A stretch of 64,000 bases of DNA from Zopfochytrium polystomum (taxonomy: Eukaryota; Chytridiomycota; Chytridiomycetes; Chytridiales; Chytridiaceae). This document shows, one piece after another, positions 40,554 through 51,500 of this stretch. Numbering within the stretch: the stretch's first letter is position 1; each line of letters begins with the position of its first letter. Below the pieces are notes generated by a model that was given only the letters and a program-made list of their open reading frames with translations, had not been told where the DNA came from and searched no databases. Position numbers and translations under genes: made by a program. The stretch spans positions 1-64,000 of the forward strand of contig JAIVFJ010000127.1 of assembly GCA_025765615.1 (NCBI GenBank). Direction: 5' to 3'.

Positions 40554-40906
40554 TGTCAGGAACAGGGCAGGACAGGACAAGGCAGACAAGGAACTGAGAG
40601 GAGTGATGATTGTATTGGAAACAATAATTCACTTGAGGGATGGGACAGGTCCCCCATCCCCCTTTTATACCTTTTGAGAGTGTTCCTTGTCAAGACTCCA
40701 AGAAAGTTCCAGAAAGAGCAATTAGTAATACAATGATACCAATGATACCAATGACAACAAGACAAGTCAGGAAAGCAAAGAAGGTTCCAGAAGGTTCCAC
40801 AAGGTTCCATGAAGGAATGTTCTAGAAGGTTCCAGAAGGTTCCAGAAGGTTCCATGAAGGAATGTTCTAGAAGGTTCCAGAGGTTTCCAGAGGGTGATTC
40901 ATAACA
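40554..40906 (-). repeat. solo LTR, same family
   Basis: 353 bp, differs from the paired LTRs at only a few bases (for example GAGTGTTCC, ACTCCAAG, one HSE unit). Flanked by target duplication ACTTG (40549-40553, 40907-40911), so an independent insertion that lost its body by LTR-LTR recombination. Confidence 0.95.
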
Positions 40907-40911
40907 ACTTG

Positions 40912-42653
40912 CCATTACAGTAGTATGGAAGCTAAGGTGCCTCCACAGACTTACTCAAAAGGCATAACACCAGGGGGTAATTGAGCCCCAGCATTTAGCG
41001 CACACTAACTACTGCACTACAACATCTGCACATACAGTCCACCTCACCTCCAATAGGAAAAGAGACAGACGTACTTTGTCTGTCACCCATTGGGTATCCC
41101 CTTCATGGGGCTAGCAGCGTGGTAGAGACAGGTTCTCTGTGCCTGTACCCCACTGTCACTTCTACGCACCAACGCTCCTTCATGGGACCACCTGGATGAC
41201 AGCTCTGTCTAAAGCCAGTCACCAATGTCAGCCCTTCATGGCGAGATAAGACAAATACAGCAGATGTAAATAGTCCAGACTAACAAGTCCTCGATTCAAA
41301 CTGTAAACAGTCTACTCTGAGTGAGTGAGTGGAAGGAGTGAATGAAGTGGAGATGTGTGTTTGTGGGTGGTCCTTCTCCCCAGCTTGGAGAGAAAGTGAA
41401 AAACTCTGTTATGAATTATTGATACATAATGATGATATGCACGCTGTAATAGTCGCTAGGCAAGCGTGACTGGCACAGGGTAAAAACCTCTCCTATATTA
41501 TCTGCTTGAGCAGAGGAGGAGGAAAACTGTTGACACCAGGTTTCCCTTCCACTTAGTACTCAGAGTATTTGTCATCAGCAAAAGCCAGCGCCCAGGTCTG
41601 CATTGGTGGTGGCTTGCTCTCCCATGGGCATCATCATGAGAACAATAACTGACAGTCACAATAGGTTTGGGTCTGTCTTGTGCTTCTTTTCCTAACCAGC
41701 CAGTTCCATCTAACAGTTTCCATTACACTTTATACTCAGAGTATTTGTCAACAGCGCAAGCCAGCACCCATCTAAAACAGGTATCATTATCAGGTTGTCT
41801 CACAATGTCAAACACGCGAAACGAGATCTGTAAGAGCTGACAGGAATTTGCTGGTACTTACCTACAGCTTACCAGTAAGGATCGGCAGTTAGGATAGGAT
41901 AGGATAAGAGACCCTGAACTGTTTCCCTAACCCAACTGGAAGTCTCTTAACCATATCCTAACCCGTATCCGGAAACAAGTGAGAAAGCCGTAACTGTTGG
42001 CGGAACAGCTCTACGTTTGGCTAAAGGACCAGACTGCGGTTAGGGAATAATCTGGTTTCCCGTTTAAACCGAAAATCCGCTGATATTTGTACACCAGCAA
42101 AAAGTTCCGAAGAGTCCAACAATTGCCGGTATGCAGGCCCCATTCCGAGCAACCACTGTTCGCCCCATTTGCGGCAAGCGACGCCGTTCTTTGCAATCAA
42201 AACTGGCACATTCACGCAAAGGAATAGCTTCTCTTCGGAGGGGGGTGGGTGCAGCGTTTTTTACATCTTATTCTAGGAGCTCGACTCTATGAAAAACGAG
42301 CGATGTCGAATTACGAATCATGCAGATGCCAGTGGCTTGAGGACAAAGGAGCGACCGGGGATCAGCTTTGTGCACGAATCGTGTGGGAGAGGGGGAAAGA
42401 AAGTACCGCCGGTTCGCCCACTCTGGTTTTTCTTTTCTCTCTATTCTTTTTTTTTCCTTCCTTTATTTTATTTTATTTTTTTTGTGGTGCAGGGCCGAAG
42501 ACAGCTATAACGAAGACAGCAAGCACACAATGGGCTGAGCCACATCCTCGGGCCACCTTCCACAGCGCACGCCGTCCATCTTTCCCTCGTAACCACAGTC
42601 GCCGTGTATTAGTCCCTTTAACGAGAACGTGATATAGCGAAACAAAATCAAAA
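40912..42653. other. gene-free repeat island
   Basis: 1.7 kb without a coding frame. An imperfect direct repeat (about 41546-41594 and 41717-41770) shares an ACTCAGAGTATTTGTCA core. An inverted repeat with telomere-like motifs lies at 41888-41962. Probably decayed transposon, family not recognised. Confidence 0.55.
41888..41962. repeat. imperfect inverted repeat, TTAGGATAGG-rich
   Basis: Left arm 41888-41912 (GTTAGGATAGG...AAGAGAC) pairs with right arm 41942-41962 (GTCTCTTAACC...CCTAAC) around a 29-nt loop that itself contains CCCTAACCC. Confidence 0.6.
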
Positions 42654-43781
42654 TCATTCAAACTGCCCCAGCCGCCCTACGTCCTCCTTAAAAAACGTCT
42701 TGACACTCAACAACCAACGCGAATAGAACTCCGCCCCAACAGCCACATCAAACTGGAGCGCATTCAGCGCGGCAGTCTTGATGGCCGTCACCTGGCTCCC
42801 TCCTCCCCTCGCTCCAGTTATGACGGCCCACGTCTTCATGGACACTGTGGAATCGCACAGATGCGCATCGGCAAGCAGCAGCCCCGCGAGGAAAACTTTG
42901 GTGGGAGTCGAGAGCGCCTGGGGAAGCTCCTGCAAGGCCAGAAACCGCTTCACAAATAAAAGAGCTAGAATGACTGCGTGTGACGGGAGCGACAGCGTGG
43001 TCAGGGCTGCTGTCGCCAAGGTATGCACGTGTGCGGCGTGGCGCTGAGAGTACTCGTTGAGAAAAGCCTTCTCCTCCGGGGACGTCGGGATTGAATTGGA
43101 GTCCGACGTTGATATGGTCGAGTCAGAAGAGCGAAACGCCCGCTGGTCGGTTTCATTGAGAACGGTGGGTTGCTGATGTGGAGGAGATGGGCGGTGAACG
43201 TGGTCACGCATGTCGGGTGTTGGTAGAGGAACTGCGGGCGACGGTGGGAGATGCAAAGGATTTGAGGCTGAGTGTGCATTTCGCTGAGTTTGCCTGCCTC
43301 GAGACTGATCCGGCGGCCGCGCGTATGGGTGAAAACTGGCAGAATGGGAGCTGCTCCGATGCTCATGTGGCCGTCTATTTGTATCTGGTCCGGGGCGCTG
43401 CGCATGATGTTGTTGAGAAAGAAGCTCAAACAAACGGAACTCCTGCGGGGTGTTCGGCGGTGTAAGGGGAGTTTTCAGAGGATCATGGAATTTGCTCGAA
43501 ATCGGTCGAAAAGAATCGTCGGGTGTTGGGCGTGCTGTCGATAGCTGAGCGTGAAGTCGCTTCCACCTTTTGACAACCATGCGCATTATGGTGAAGGTCG
43601 CAAGGACGGCTAGCTGTTTTATTGTTGCGGGGTCTGGTTGCGATGTTGACGGCGCCTGCGGAGTGTCTTGCTCAGCCAAGTCCGCCCGACGGGGCATTGG
43701 GTGGAGGTAGTGTACGTAGGGAACAGAAGGGTCATTTGGCGGAGGAGGAGGAGACGCAACGGCCCTTGGTGGCCAGTCCAT
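42654..43781 (-). CDS. cyclin-box protein, Pho80/PCL-like
   Basis: Single-exon gene, 375 residues from ATG 43781 (MDWPPRAVAS). The first about 250 residues are Pro/Ser/His-rich and disordered. A C-terminal cyclin box reads LSLPSHAVILALLFVKRFLAL, VFLAGLLLADAHLCDS, KTWAVITG, ALNALQFDVAVGAEFYSRWL. The LLLADAHLCDS/W pattern with an N-A-L-Q-F-D-V helix is that of Pho80/PCL-type cyclins, which bind Pho85/CDK5-like kinases. No destruction box noted. The partner kinase is inferred from the family. The frame remains open eight codons upstream of the chosen ATG, so a spliced 5' exon is possible. Confidence 0.85.
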   Translation of the reverse strand: MDWPPRAVASPPPPPNDPSVPYVHYLHPMPRRADLAEQDTPQAPSTSQPDPATIKQLAVLATFTIMRMVVKRWKRLHAQLSTARPTPDDSFRPISSKFHDPLKTPLTPPNTPQEFRLFELLSQQHHAQRPGPDTNRRPHEHRSSSHSASFHPYARPPDQSRGRQTQRNAHSASNPLHLPPSPAVPLPTPDMRDHVHRPSPPHQQPTVLNETDQRAFRSSDSTISTSDSNSIPTSPEEKAFLNEYSQRHAAHVHTLATAALTTLSLPSHAVILALLFVKRFLALQELPQALSTPTKVFLAGLLLADAHLCDSTVSMKTWAVITGARGGGSQVTAIKTAALNALQFDVAVGAEFYSRWLLSVKTFFKEDVGRLGQFE

Positions 43782-44424
43782 CGAAGGCAGTAGGAATATG
43801 CTCAAAGATCAGGCCAGGATGGGTCCACAAGGTGTGTCGAGGTGCGGCGCGTAAGTGGCAGGAGAATGCGCGTATGTGGGATTAGACGATCCCAGAGATC
43901 TGAGTATGGCGATCCAACCGAGGCAGACTACGTAAGACTAGGGCGCCGGCCTGTAAGATGTTGGGGGGCAAGCTGGTAGTGCGTGGCTGTAACCGATGGA
44001 GGCGGACCCTCAAATGGCTTGGGGTGGTGGTGGTGTTGTGCAGCTGCAGGCAGATGGGTGGGTGCGAGTGAGTGTGGGAGGAGTCCCTGGGAGTGCGTGG
44101 TGCGGGAAATGCGGTACGAGTGTGCCTGCGAGCGGGAAGTGGGGGGCTGGTTGGTCGTAAGGCGTTCCTCCTCGCTGTCGTCGTCGTTCGTCGTCGTCGT
44201 CCTCCCAGTTTGTTGTCGCCGTTGCTTGTTGGTGTCGAGGAGACGGGGTGCTTTTCTTCTTTTTGCTATAAACTTACGATTTGTTTTGGTTTTTTTTTTT
44301 TTTTTTTTTCTTTTCTGTTTTCCTGCTTTCCCCTCACTTCTGGCTGGGCCAATGATGGATGATGGACGGATGGCGTCGAAGACAGCTCTGGGCGAATTAT
44401 TTTTTTTCTGTTTTTTATTCTTCC

Positions 44425-44457
<33 letters not shown>

Positions 44458-44942
44458 GGACGTGCCTGTCTCTTGTCATTACCAGCCTCATTAGTCTTCT
44501 GTCTCTCTCTTCCTGTCGCTCTCGCTCTCTCTCTTTCTCTCTCTGTCTCTCTTCCCACCTCTCCTTCTCTCTGTCTGTATAGACCCGTTGTTGACATCTC
44601 TGTCTGTCTGGCCGACTGCCGTCTGCTGCATAGCCTTGCCCCGGCCTTCTCTGCCTGTCTTTGCCCTCGGGAATTTGTCACCTTCGCTGTTGTGGGGAAC
44701 ACCACCCACCCGGATGTGTCTCGCTCGCTTGCTCTGCCCAAAAGCGGTCGATGGTCGATGGCACTCGCACGGCTGCTTTCGATCCCGCAACACTGGCAGG
44801 TTGAAATTTGAACCCAGCTGGACGGCCCAAAATTTTGAGGTCGAATTCTTCTTGCTGCGTGTTTGTCTATTATCCCCGTTTTGGACAAACGCTCCTTGCC
44901 CCACCCCCGCCTGCTTACAGCAGCAGCAGAAGCAGCAGCAGC
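43782..44942. other. intergenic, CTGT and T tracts
   Basis: Between divergent cyclin and anoctamin genes. CTGT tetranucleotide run (44424-44458), T run (about 44290-44310), CT-rich and CAG repeats up to the anoctamin start. Open frames encode low-complexity peptide only. Confidence 0.6.
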
Positions 44943-47900
44943 ATGCTGCCTCCGGGCACAACCACCACGACGAGGACGACGACAAGAACTACAACGTCAA
45001 CTTTCTCCACCTCCCCTCCGTCGAACTCCGCCTCAGCTTCTTCGGGACTTGCAGCCCCTGGGGAATCGTCATCGTCTTCCACTTCCCACTCCTCCTTTCT
45101 GGATAGCCTGCCAATCTTTTCGCAAGATTCTGCCGCCGACCTCTCGTTAAGCGATCCTTCTCAGTCTTTCTTATCTTCAGCGCACTCCTCCACCCAAGAC
45201 ACGCCGGGCTCTGTGTCGATTGCAGTCGATCCGGTTGCCGATGCGGACGAGAATCAGTCGCACCAGCTGGAGATTGAGGCGTTTGGGGAAAACAAGGAGC
45301 TGCTAGACTTCGAGGACGACGACATTCTGTCCAGACACTACACTGGCCGATGCGTTCACTTTCTTTATCCCGAAGACCTCGCCCTTTTCGATGAAATCGT
45401 CGCTTTTAAGAAGTCCAACCCCAGCACCCCCTTTGAGCTTGCTGTGGAGCGCTTTTGTAAGATTGTGCATTAGCCCTTGCCGCTCCTTTTTTCTTACAAG
45501 CTCTTTCAAGGCTCTCGATCCAGCGGGGATGCGCTAACCAAAATCGCCTACGCGGACGAATACACCCACTGGGACGCCATCCTCAAATTCGATCTGAAAT
45601 CGAGCAAAAGCGAAACAGAGGGTATGCGGAGGCGAGCTCGTGCGCACTTCGAGCGTGAACTACTGCGGAACCATCTGTTTCTGGTTCGGGAGAGGGGAGC
45701 TGACGCCGAAAGTGTTGCCCTCGGACAGGAGGATCTCGGATGCCACTTCATTAAAGTCATGGGATCGTTTGGCGCCCTGGCCATTGAGGCAGAACGTTTG
45801 AAGCTGCAGATGGACGTAACTGTAATTATCGATGAATTTGTCTCCTTTGAATGATGAGCCCATTTAACAATCGGCACTCAGCAACGTGTTCTTCGAGTGC
45901 ATAAGAGAATCCAGCAACGGATTCAAAACGATCACTCTTTTCGCCCTTCCCAAGCCAGCGTTCGCTATTTGAACTCCACCCTTAACTCTGCGGATTCTTC
46001 GGACCCTATCGCCCTTCAGGGGGTGCAAGAATTGGCTGTTCGCGGGGTCAAAGTGGAGAAGATGCCCTCTGTGCCGCTTGAGGAGTTTAGCGAGGGGCAC
46101 GACGGCACGCTGAAGGGTCTTCTGATGTACGCCTTTGCCTACCTTCCAAATCCAATCGACCTGGACAAGGAACCGTTTCTTTTAAAAGACCTGCATCACT
46201 ACAAAGGCGGGGATGCTCGAGCGGAAGGCTCATCCGTGGGGAAAGTTCAGCTGAACTTTTTCTCGAACGCGACGAGAAACTTAATTGTAGGACCTTCTGG
46301 ATATGCTCTTGGATTGCTAACAATTATTCCAAGGTTCGATCTGTAATCAATCGTGCTCGGGTCCATGGTTTCAAACCTTCCCCGGTTGGTATTACGACCC
46401 TGCTTTATGATGGAGTATACCAGGACTTCTACACTGTTCATGATGGTCTCTACTGCGACGAAGATAAGGCGGACGCTCGCAATGTCCCGCTGGACAACAT
46501 GAGGTCGTGGCTTTACGTTCACTGGGCAACGGCCCGATTCCAGGTCAAGAAAATACTTGCCGAGCAACCACTTCGTCAAATTCGTGACTACTTTGGCGAG
46601 AAAATTGCCTTCTACTTCTCATTCCTTGGATTTTACACAGTCTGGCTGTTGTTTCCAGGGCTGTTTGGTCTTGCTGTTTTCCTGTACGGGGTCTTTGGCA
46701 CAAGCTCTCAAACGAACGAAACAGTCTTCGATAACGCAGCGACTCCTTGGTTCGCGCTCTTTATGTCTGTGTGGGCAAACGTTTTTCTGGAGTTTTGGAA
46801 ACGGTACAACAGCACGTTGCAGGCAGTCTGGGACGTTCGTCTTCTGCACATCGTTGAGCAGCGTCGTCCCGAGTGGTACGGAACGGTTCTCCGTCGGGAT
46901 CCCATTACCGGCAAAGTTGAGCCTCATTTTCCATTCTGGAGTAAAGTCTTCCTCCGCTGCCTTACGACATTAGCCTTGTTATCTTTGGTGAGCCAACCCT
47001 TAACATACTTTTGGATAATGCACTAACCTTGGAATCTGTTTAGATTGGGTTCATGGTCGCCTTCGAGGCACTGGTCGTCTTGGTTCACGCTTATACCAAG
47101 GGTACAAGTATTTACGTATCTAGCGCCATTTCAGGCGTTTTGAGTTTGTTAAACGTATTATTCCTCACCCCGGTACGTGATCACATCGCTCGGAAATGAA
47201 CAGCCTTTGGCTTATGTGACCGCCGGCGAACAATACAGGTTTACCTCAATCTGGCTGCCAAGTTAAACGCGATTGAAAATCACAAAACTCAGCAGAGTTT
47301 TGAAGGTATTTTTGGAGTGGAGTCATCGTCAATGCTAACTGCGCCCAAGACAATTATGTTCAAAAAACGTTCTTGTTTAATTTTGTCAACAACTACAGTA
47401 CTCTTCTCTACGTTGGAATTCTGAAAGTTTTCCTCGGTGGTGCGCTGCCCCGAATCGGGCTGCCGGTGGACGAATGTGCAGAGGACACGCCTTGTATGGA
47501 TCAGCTGATGCTTAACATGGCCATCACGTTCGCTGGCTTGGCATTCGTTTTTCAAGCCCAAGCAGTATTGCTGCCTATGGTAACGCAGTATTTCAAAAGC
47601 ACCGAAAGTAAGCGTAAGTACCTTGAACTCAGCCGAAGCAAGAACGCTGCCATTCCTCAATACATTCTTGACGATACCCTGGATGACTGGGACCAGCAGC
47701 GGGAAGTAAACCGATCCGTCGTGCAGTTCGGCTTCGTCACGCTATTCTCTTGTGCTTTCCCCCTCGCACCACTACTGGCGTTCGCGTCGAACAGCTTGGA
47801 AATTCGGTTCGGTGCGTACAGGCTGTTGACTCAATGCCAACGGCCGTTTGTGTCGAGGTCGAAGGGTCTGGGCGCTTGGTTTGAGATTATGATCATTATG

Positions 47901-48294
47901 GCTCGCGTTGGCGCCATTGTCAACGGTCTGATTATAGCATTTACGAGTGCCTACGTCAACAAGAAGCTATTCCACGAGTTCGAAGGCGAGACGAAAGTCG
48001 TTGCTCAGATTTTGTACGTTGTCATTTTTGAGCACGTCGTGATCGGTCTAGCGGTCAGTGTTTCTCATCTGAAAAGGCCTTAGTGTAACGTACTTTGGCT
48101 CTCAACAGGTCCTCTTGGATCGTCTCATCCCAGATATGCCCACAAACCTCCGATACTCTCTTGCTCGGGAAGAGTTTCTGGCCCGAATTGAAACGGGAGA
48201 GGAAATCGCGGAATTGTTGGATCAGGCACGAATCGAAAACGCTGACCCGAAGCAGTCTCTCGCGAGAGTCTGGAGTACCAAAAAGACCTCTTGA
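44943..48294 (+). CDS. anoctamin/TMEM16 channel or scramblase
   Basis: Multi-pass TMEM16 protein of 987 residues. Exons 44943-45456, 45511-45815, 45882-46286, 46334-46987, 47044-47172, 47239-47305, 47350-48053, 48109-48294. A Ser/Thr-rich N-terminus leads to the cytosolic anoctamin dimerisation region (EYTHWDAILKFD, MRRRARAHFERELL, MGSFGALAIEAERLKL). The core follows: IRDYFGEKIAFYFSFLGFYT, LFMSVWANVFLEFWKRYN, FVNNYSTLLYVGILK, and the later DDWDQQREVNRSVVQFGFVTLFSCAFPLAP block, which holds acidic residues of the calcium site in other members. The C-terminus is Lys/Arg-rich. Family members are chloride channels or calcium-activated lipid scramblases; fungal ones are usually scramblases or ER-plasma membrane tethers. 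Which applies here cannot be decided. Confidence 0.96.
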
Positions 48295-48533
48295 ACGCCT
48301 CCGAGCGAAGGCCATCTGTTTTGTATTAAACAGTGAACACTTTGTTCCCTGAACTTTCTCTGCGAAATAAATTTGGATCTTCACATCAATGAAGTATGAT
48401 AAACACCGCCGCTTTGAAGAAGTGAGATTGATGTGCAGGGAAAAGCGAAAACGCGCGTTCGAAACTAAGAGTGCCTTTTTGTGAGACAGGGGGAAGAGGG
48501 AAACGCGCGTTCGAAACTTGTCAAGTTTTTGAT

Positions 48534-51500
48534 ATGACGGAATTGGGTATGTGCCTGTGGTCGTGCCCCTGAACCTCACTGAAAGACCGCAGAGCTGCTG
48601 GAGAACGTTGAACTCAAGTTCGCACTCGCAGACACTGATGCGAAGTTCGAAAGAGTGTTGGGAACGTTTCTTAGTCCCGTAGTCGCAAAACTCGCATCCC
48701 CGAAGCCAGAGGTTCCGCACCGAGTCCATGCTGTTCAAGGGACTAACGCAGCATGTATTTCGGGATTGCCAGATTAGAAATAAGGTCACTTCCCTCTGCA
48801 GCCATGCAATGAAGCGTTTGAAAAGCTCTGCCGATCTCAAAGTTCCCGTCGATGCGTTGTTGAATCTCATGAGCGCCTCGTCCGAGGGCGGGGCGACGAA
48901 CGCGTTGGTTTTCAACTTCACACTTCTTTTTTTGGAACTTGGGTTCGCGAGGCTGTCCGAAGATGTAAGTCACGCAAAGGAAACTTTTCCCAATAAGCTC
49001 ATGGAGTTTGAACTGGAAGGATGCGGTAACTTTCCTTCCGCGTCTTGTAGCAGACATTTCAAGCCGGACCAGCCTTCAGCAGAAGACCCTTTTCCACATA
49101 AGCCTTCCGGTAATCGTTTTTCCTTGTCGCCGCAGACGGTAGTTCGACTCACGTGTCTTTGCTAGGTCTTTGCGAAGTTTGGGGAAAAGCGCCAGGACAG
49201 CAAGGACAGCCCGTTTGATTTCAAGTCGCGACCCGCAGACTTGAAATTTCTGCTGGGGAAGTTCCTCGACGTTATTCTTTACACGGTCCCAACGTCCGCC
49301 GAACAGGCGAAAGAATCCGTTCACATCAGTCCTGGGCTGAGCAAGAGCTCACTAATGTTCATTACAAACGATTTGAAGGCGAAGTGGACAAAGTCACCTG
49401 CTGAATTGAAATCGATAAAGGTGAGGTGACAACCGCTTCCGCCGTCAGCGGGTAACGAATGAGTTCCTGCAGGCTGGCATTTTGCGGCTCGTGCAAAACA
49501 CGAACATTGTAGAGGACACGGCTTGCATGAACGAAAAGTTTTTCTTGCACGTTGCTGCGGGTGCAGAAGCGAATCATGACGTTGTGGCCCTTGGCGAGGA
49601 CGGTCTCAAGCGACTGACGAAACCTGACTTTGAGGACGATGAATTTGTCAAAGGAATGTTTCGATTGTATCAGGGAGTCACCCACGGACAACCGGACGAA
49701 TTGCGCAGCCCAGGATCTTTGCTGCTCAAAGTGAAAGTGCTTCAGGTCTTGCTGAAGTCCGCAAAGGCTGCCAATTCGTTTCCGTCCATGGTTCAAGTCT
49801 CTTTCGATGCCCTTTATGGTACGCGTCGCTGAAACACGAGTCTTTCTAAAAGGTTTTCTGCAGGCGAAGGTACGAATGCCCGGTTACGATCTGCTGGAAT
49901 GTCTTTCATTCAGTGGATTGCGCGTATGGTATGGCTACGTACGAGAAACCTCAAATGACTAACGACGTTTCAGGCAAGCCCTTCTGTTTTGCGTCCGATC
50001 GCTCCCGTGCTTTTATCTGGACTGCTGAAACTCATTGGCGAAGAGCTGGTTGATCCATCGGTAAAAGATAATGAAAACCTTAAAGGGTTTGCATACGAGG
50101 CCGTTGGACTTCTTTCGAAAAAAGGTAGTAGAACAAACGTCAGACTCCCACCTAATAGCGGTCCAGCTCCCGAGGAGTTCCGGAAGGACCTGTCACTCCT
50201 TGAACAATTCTTCTCAGCTGTCAGACAAGAGTCTAGGAATGTCCGTGTTTCAGTTCAAGATGCTCTGGTCATGATGATTGATGCTTTCAAAGATCTATCT
50301 TCAGATCCAGGAAAATTGGACGAGATTGAAGCTATTCTTCTTGAAAATGTCCATAAGGTTGGTTGCGCGGTCCTTTCTTTCATTGTTTGACAATTGTTTT
50401 CAGACCGAACCGCAGTCGCGCTATGTTGCTTGCAAATTCGCGAACGCGTTGTTTGAATTCTCTCGACCATCAGCCCGTTACATTGCAATGGTCGCCGCAT
50501 CAGATTCGAAGCTGGAAATTCGAGAAGAGGGCCGCCGTGGCCTAAGCTTCCCCGAATTCCCAGGAGGCCGATTGACAGCCGAAGACCAAGCAATTCGTGC
50601 AAGATTCATTGCGCAACTTCCCAGCATAAGCAGGATGACCAAATTTATTCAAGAGATGTCCAAGAGACCATTGCAAGAGGCCAGAGCCGCCGGAGTAAGG
50701 TTTGGCACCGGGAGCAGAAATAGTCGTCCCATTGTACTCAAGCCAAATTTAGGTACATTGGCTCCCTTAGTGCGGAAACCTTCTCCATCGCTCTCGACTT
50801 TATTCGAAAACTCTTGATGGTACATTCACGCCCAACCATCAAAATAGAAACGCTTGCAGATCTACACGATGGCGTAGCCAAAGTAGACAACGAAACTCGT
50901 GCTGAATTGAAGATTAAATTGTCGAGCTTAGACGATGATGATCGGTCGGGTGTGACAACCTATCTCGAACTGATCGAAATGAGTTTGGACTCGAAAGAAA
51001 TAGGTTTGGCGACCAACTGTTAACCCTATTATCTAATAACGCAAACAGATGCAGCTTTGCAAGTTGTCGCATCAGCGTCCCTTTATGAAATGATTTCGCT
51101 TTCGTCCTCAACCTTGACTGCGAAGTTTACGTCCAAGCGTGTTTGGTTAAAGGTGTGACAACCCTCCCCTCGGCGGAACTGACTTGAGCAGTCTTTCCTC
51201 TCAGCATCTAGATCCGAGACGCGACTGCACATAGCACGAATACTTGCTATTTTGTTTACAGCAAACTTGAATTCAATGCAAGAGATGGAAGACTTCACGT
51301 CGATATTTGACGGACTGGTCCGAAATGTCGAAGAAGCGACCAAAAAAGTATGATTTTGCGGAAGTGAAAACCGTCAAGTGACCGTGTTCATTCAACAGGA
51401 AATAGACCTCAAGCAGGGCGCAATCGTTGCTCTTGGTGCATTTCTTGGCCGACTTCGATATCGATACCCGAATAGTTTGAGAGACCACTTGTCTGAATCC

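Noticed and set aside
41408..41845. Possible second LTR beginning TGTTATGAAT
   Set aside because: No matching target duplication and no partner; similarity to the LTR start is only about 10 bp.
44424..44458. Short-period array resembling a CRISPR
   Set aside because: Plain CTGT microsatellite with no spacers, in a eukaryotic genome.
43983..44582. Plus-strand frames over CT-rich DNA
   Set aside because: Phe/Leu/Ser/Cys low complexity from T, CTGT and CT runs.
48965..48970. GTAAGT donor after LSED in ECM29
   Set aside because: Gives the wrong phase for the next exon and removes sequence that fits the family.
50820..50847. Apparent short intron in ECM29
   Set aside because: The frame runs through without a stop and matches the family; no splice needed.
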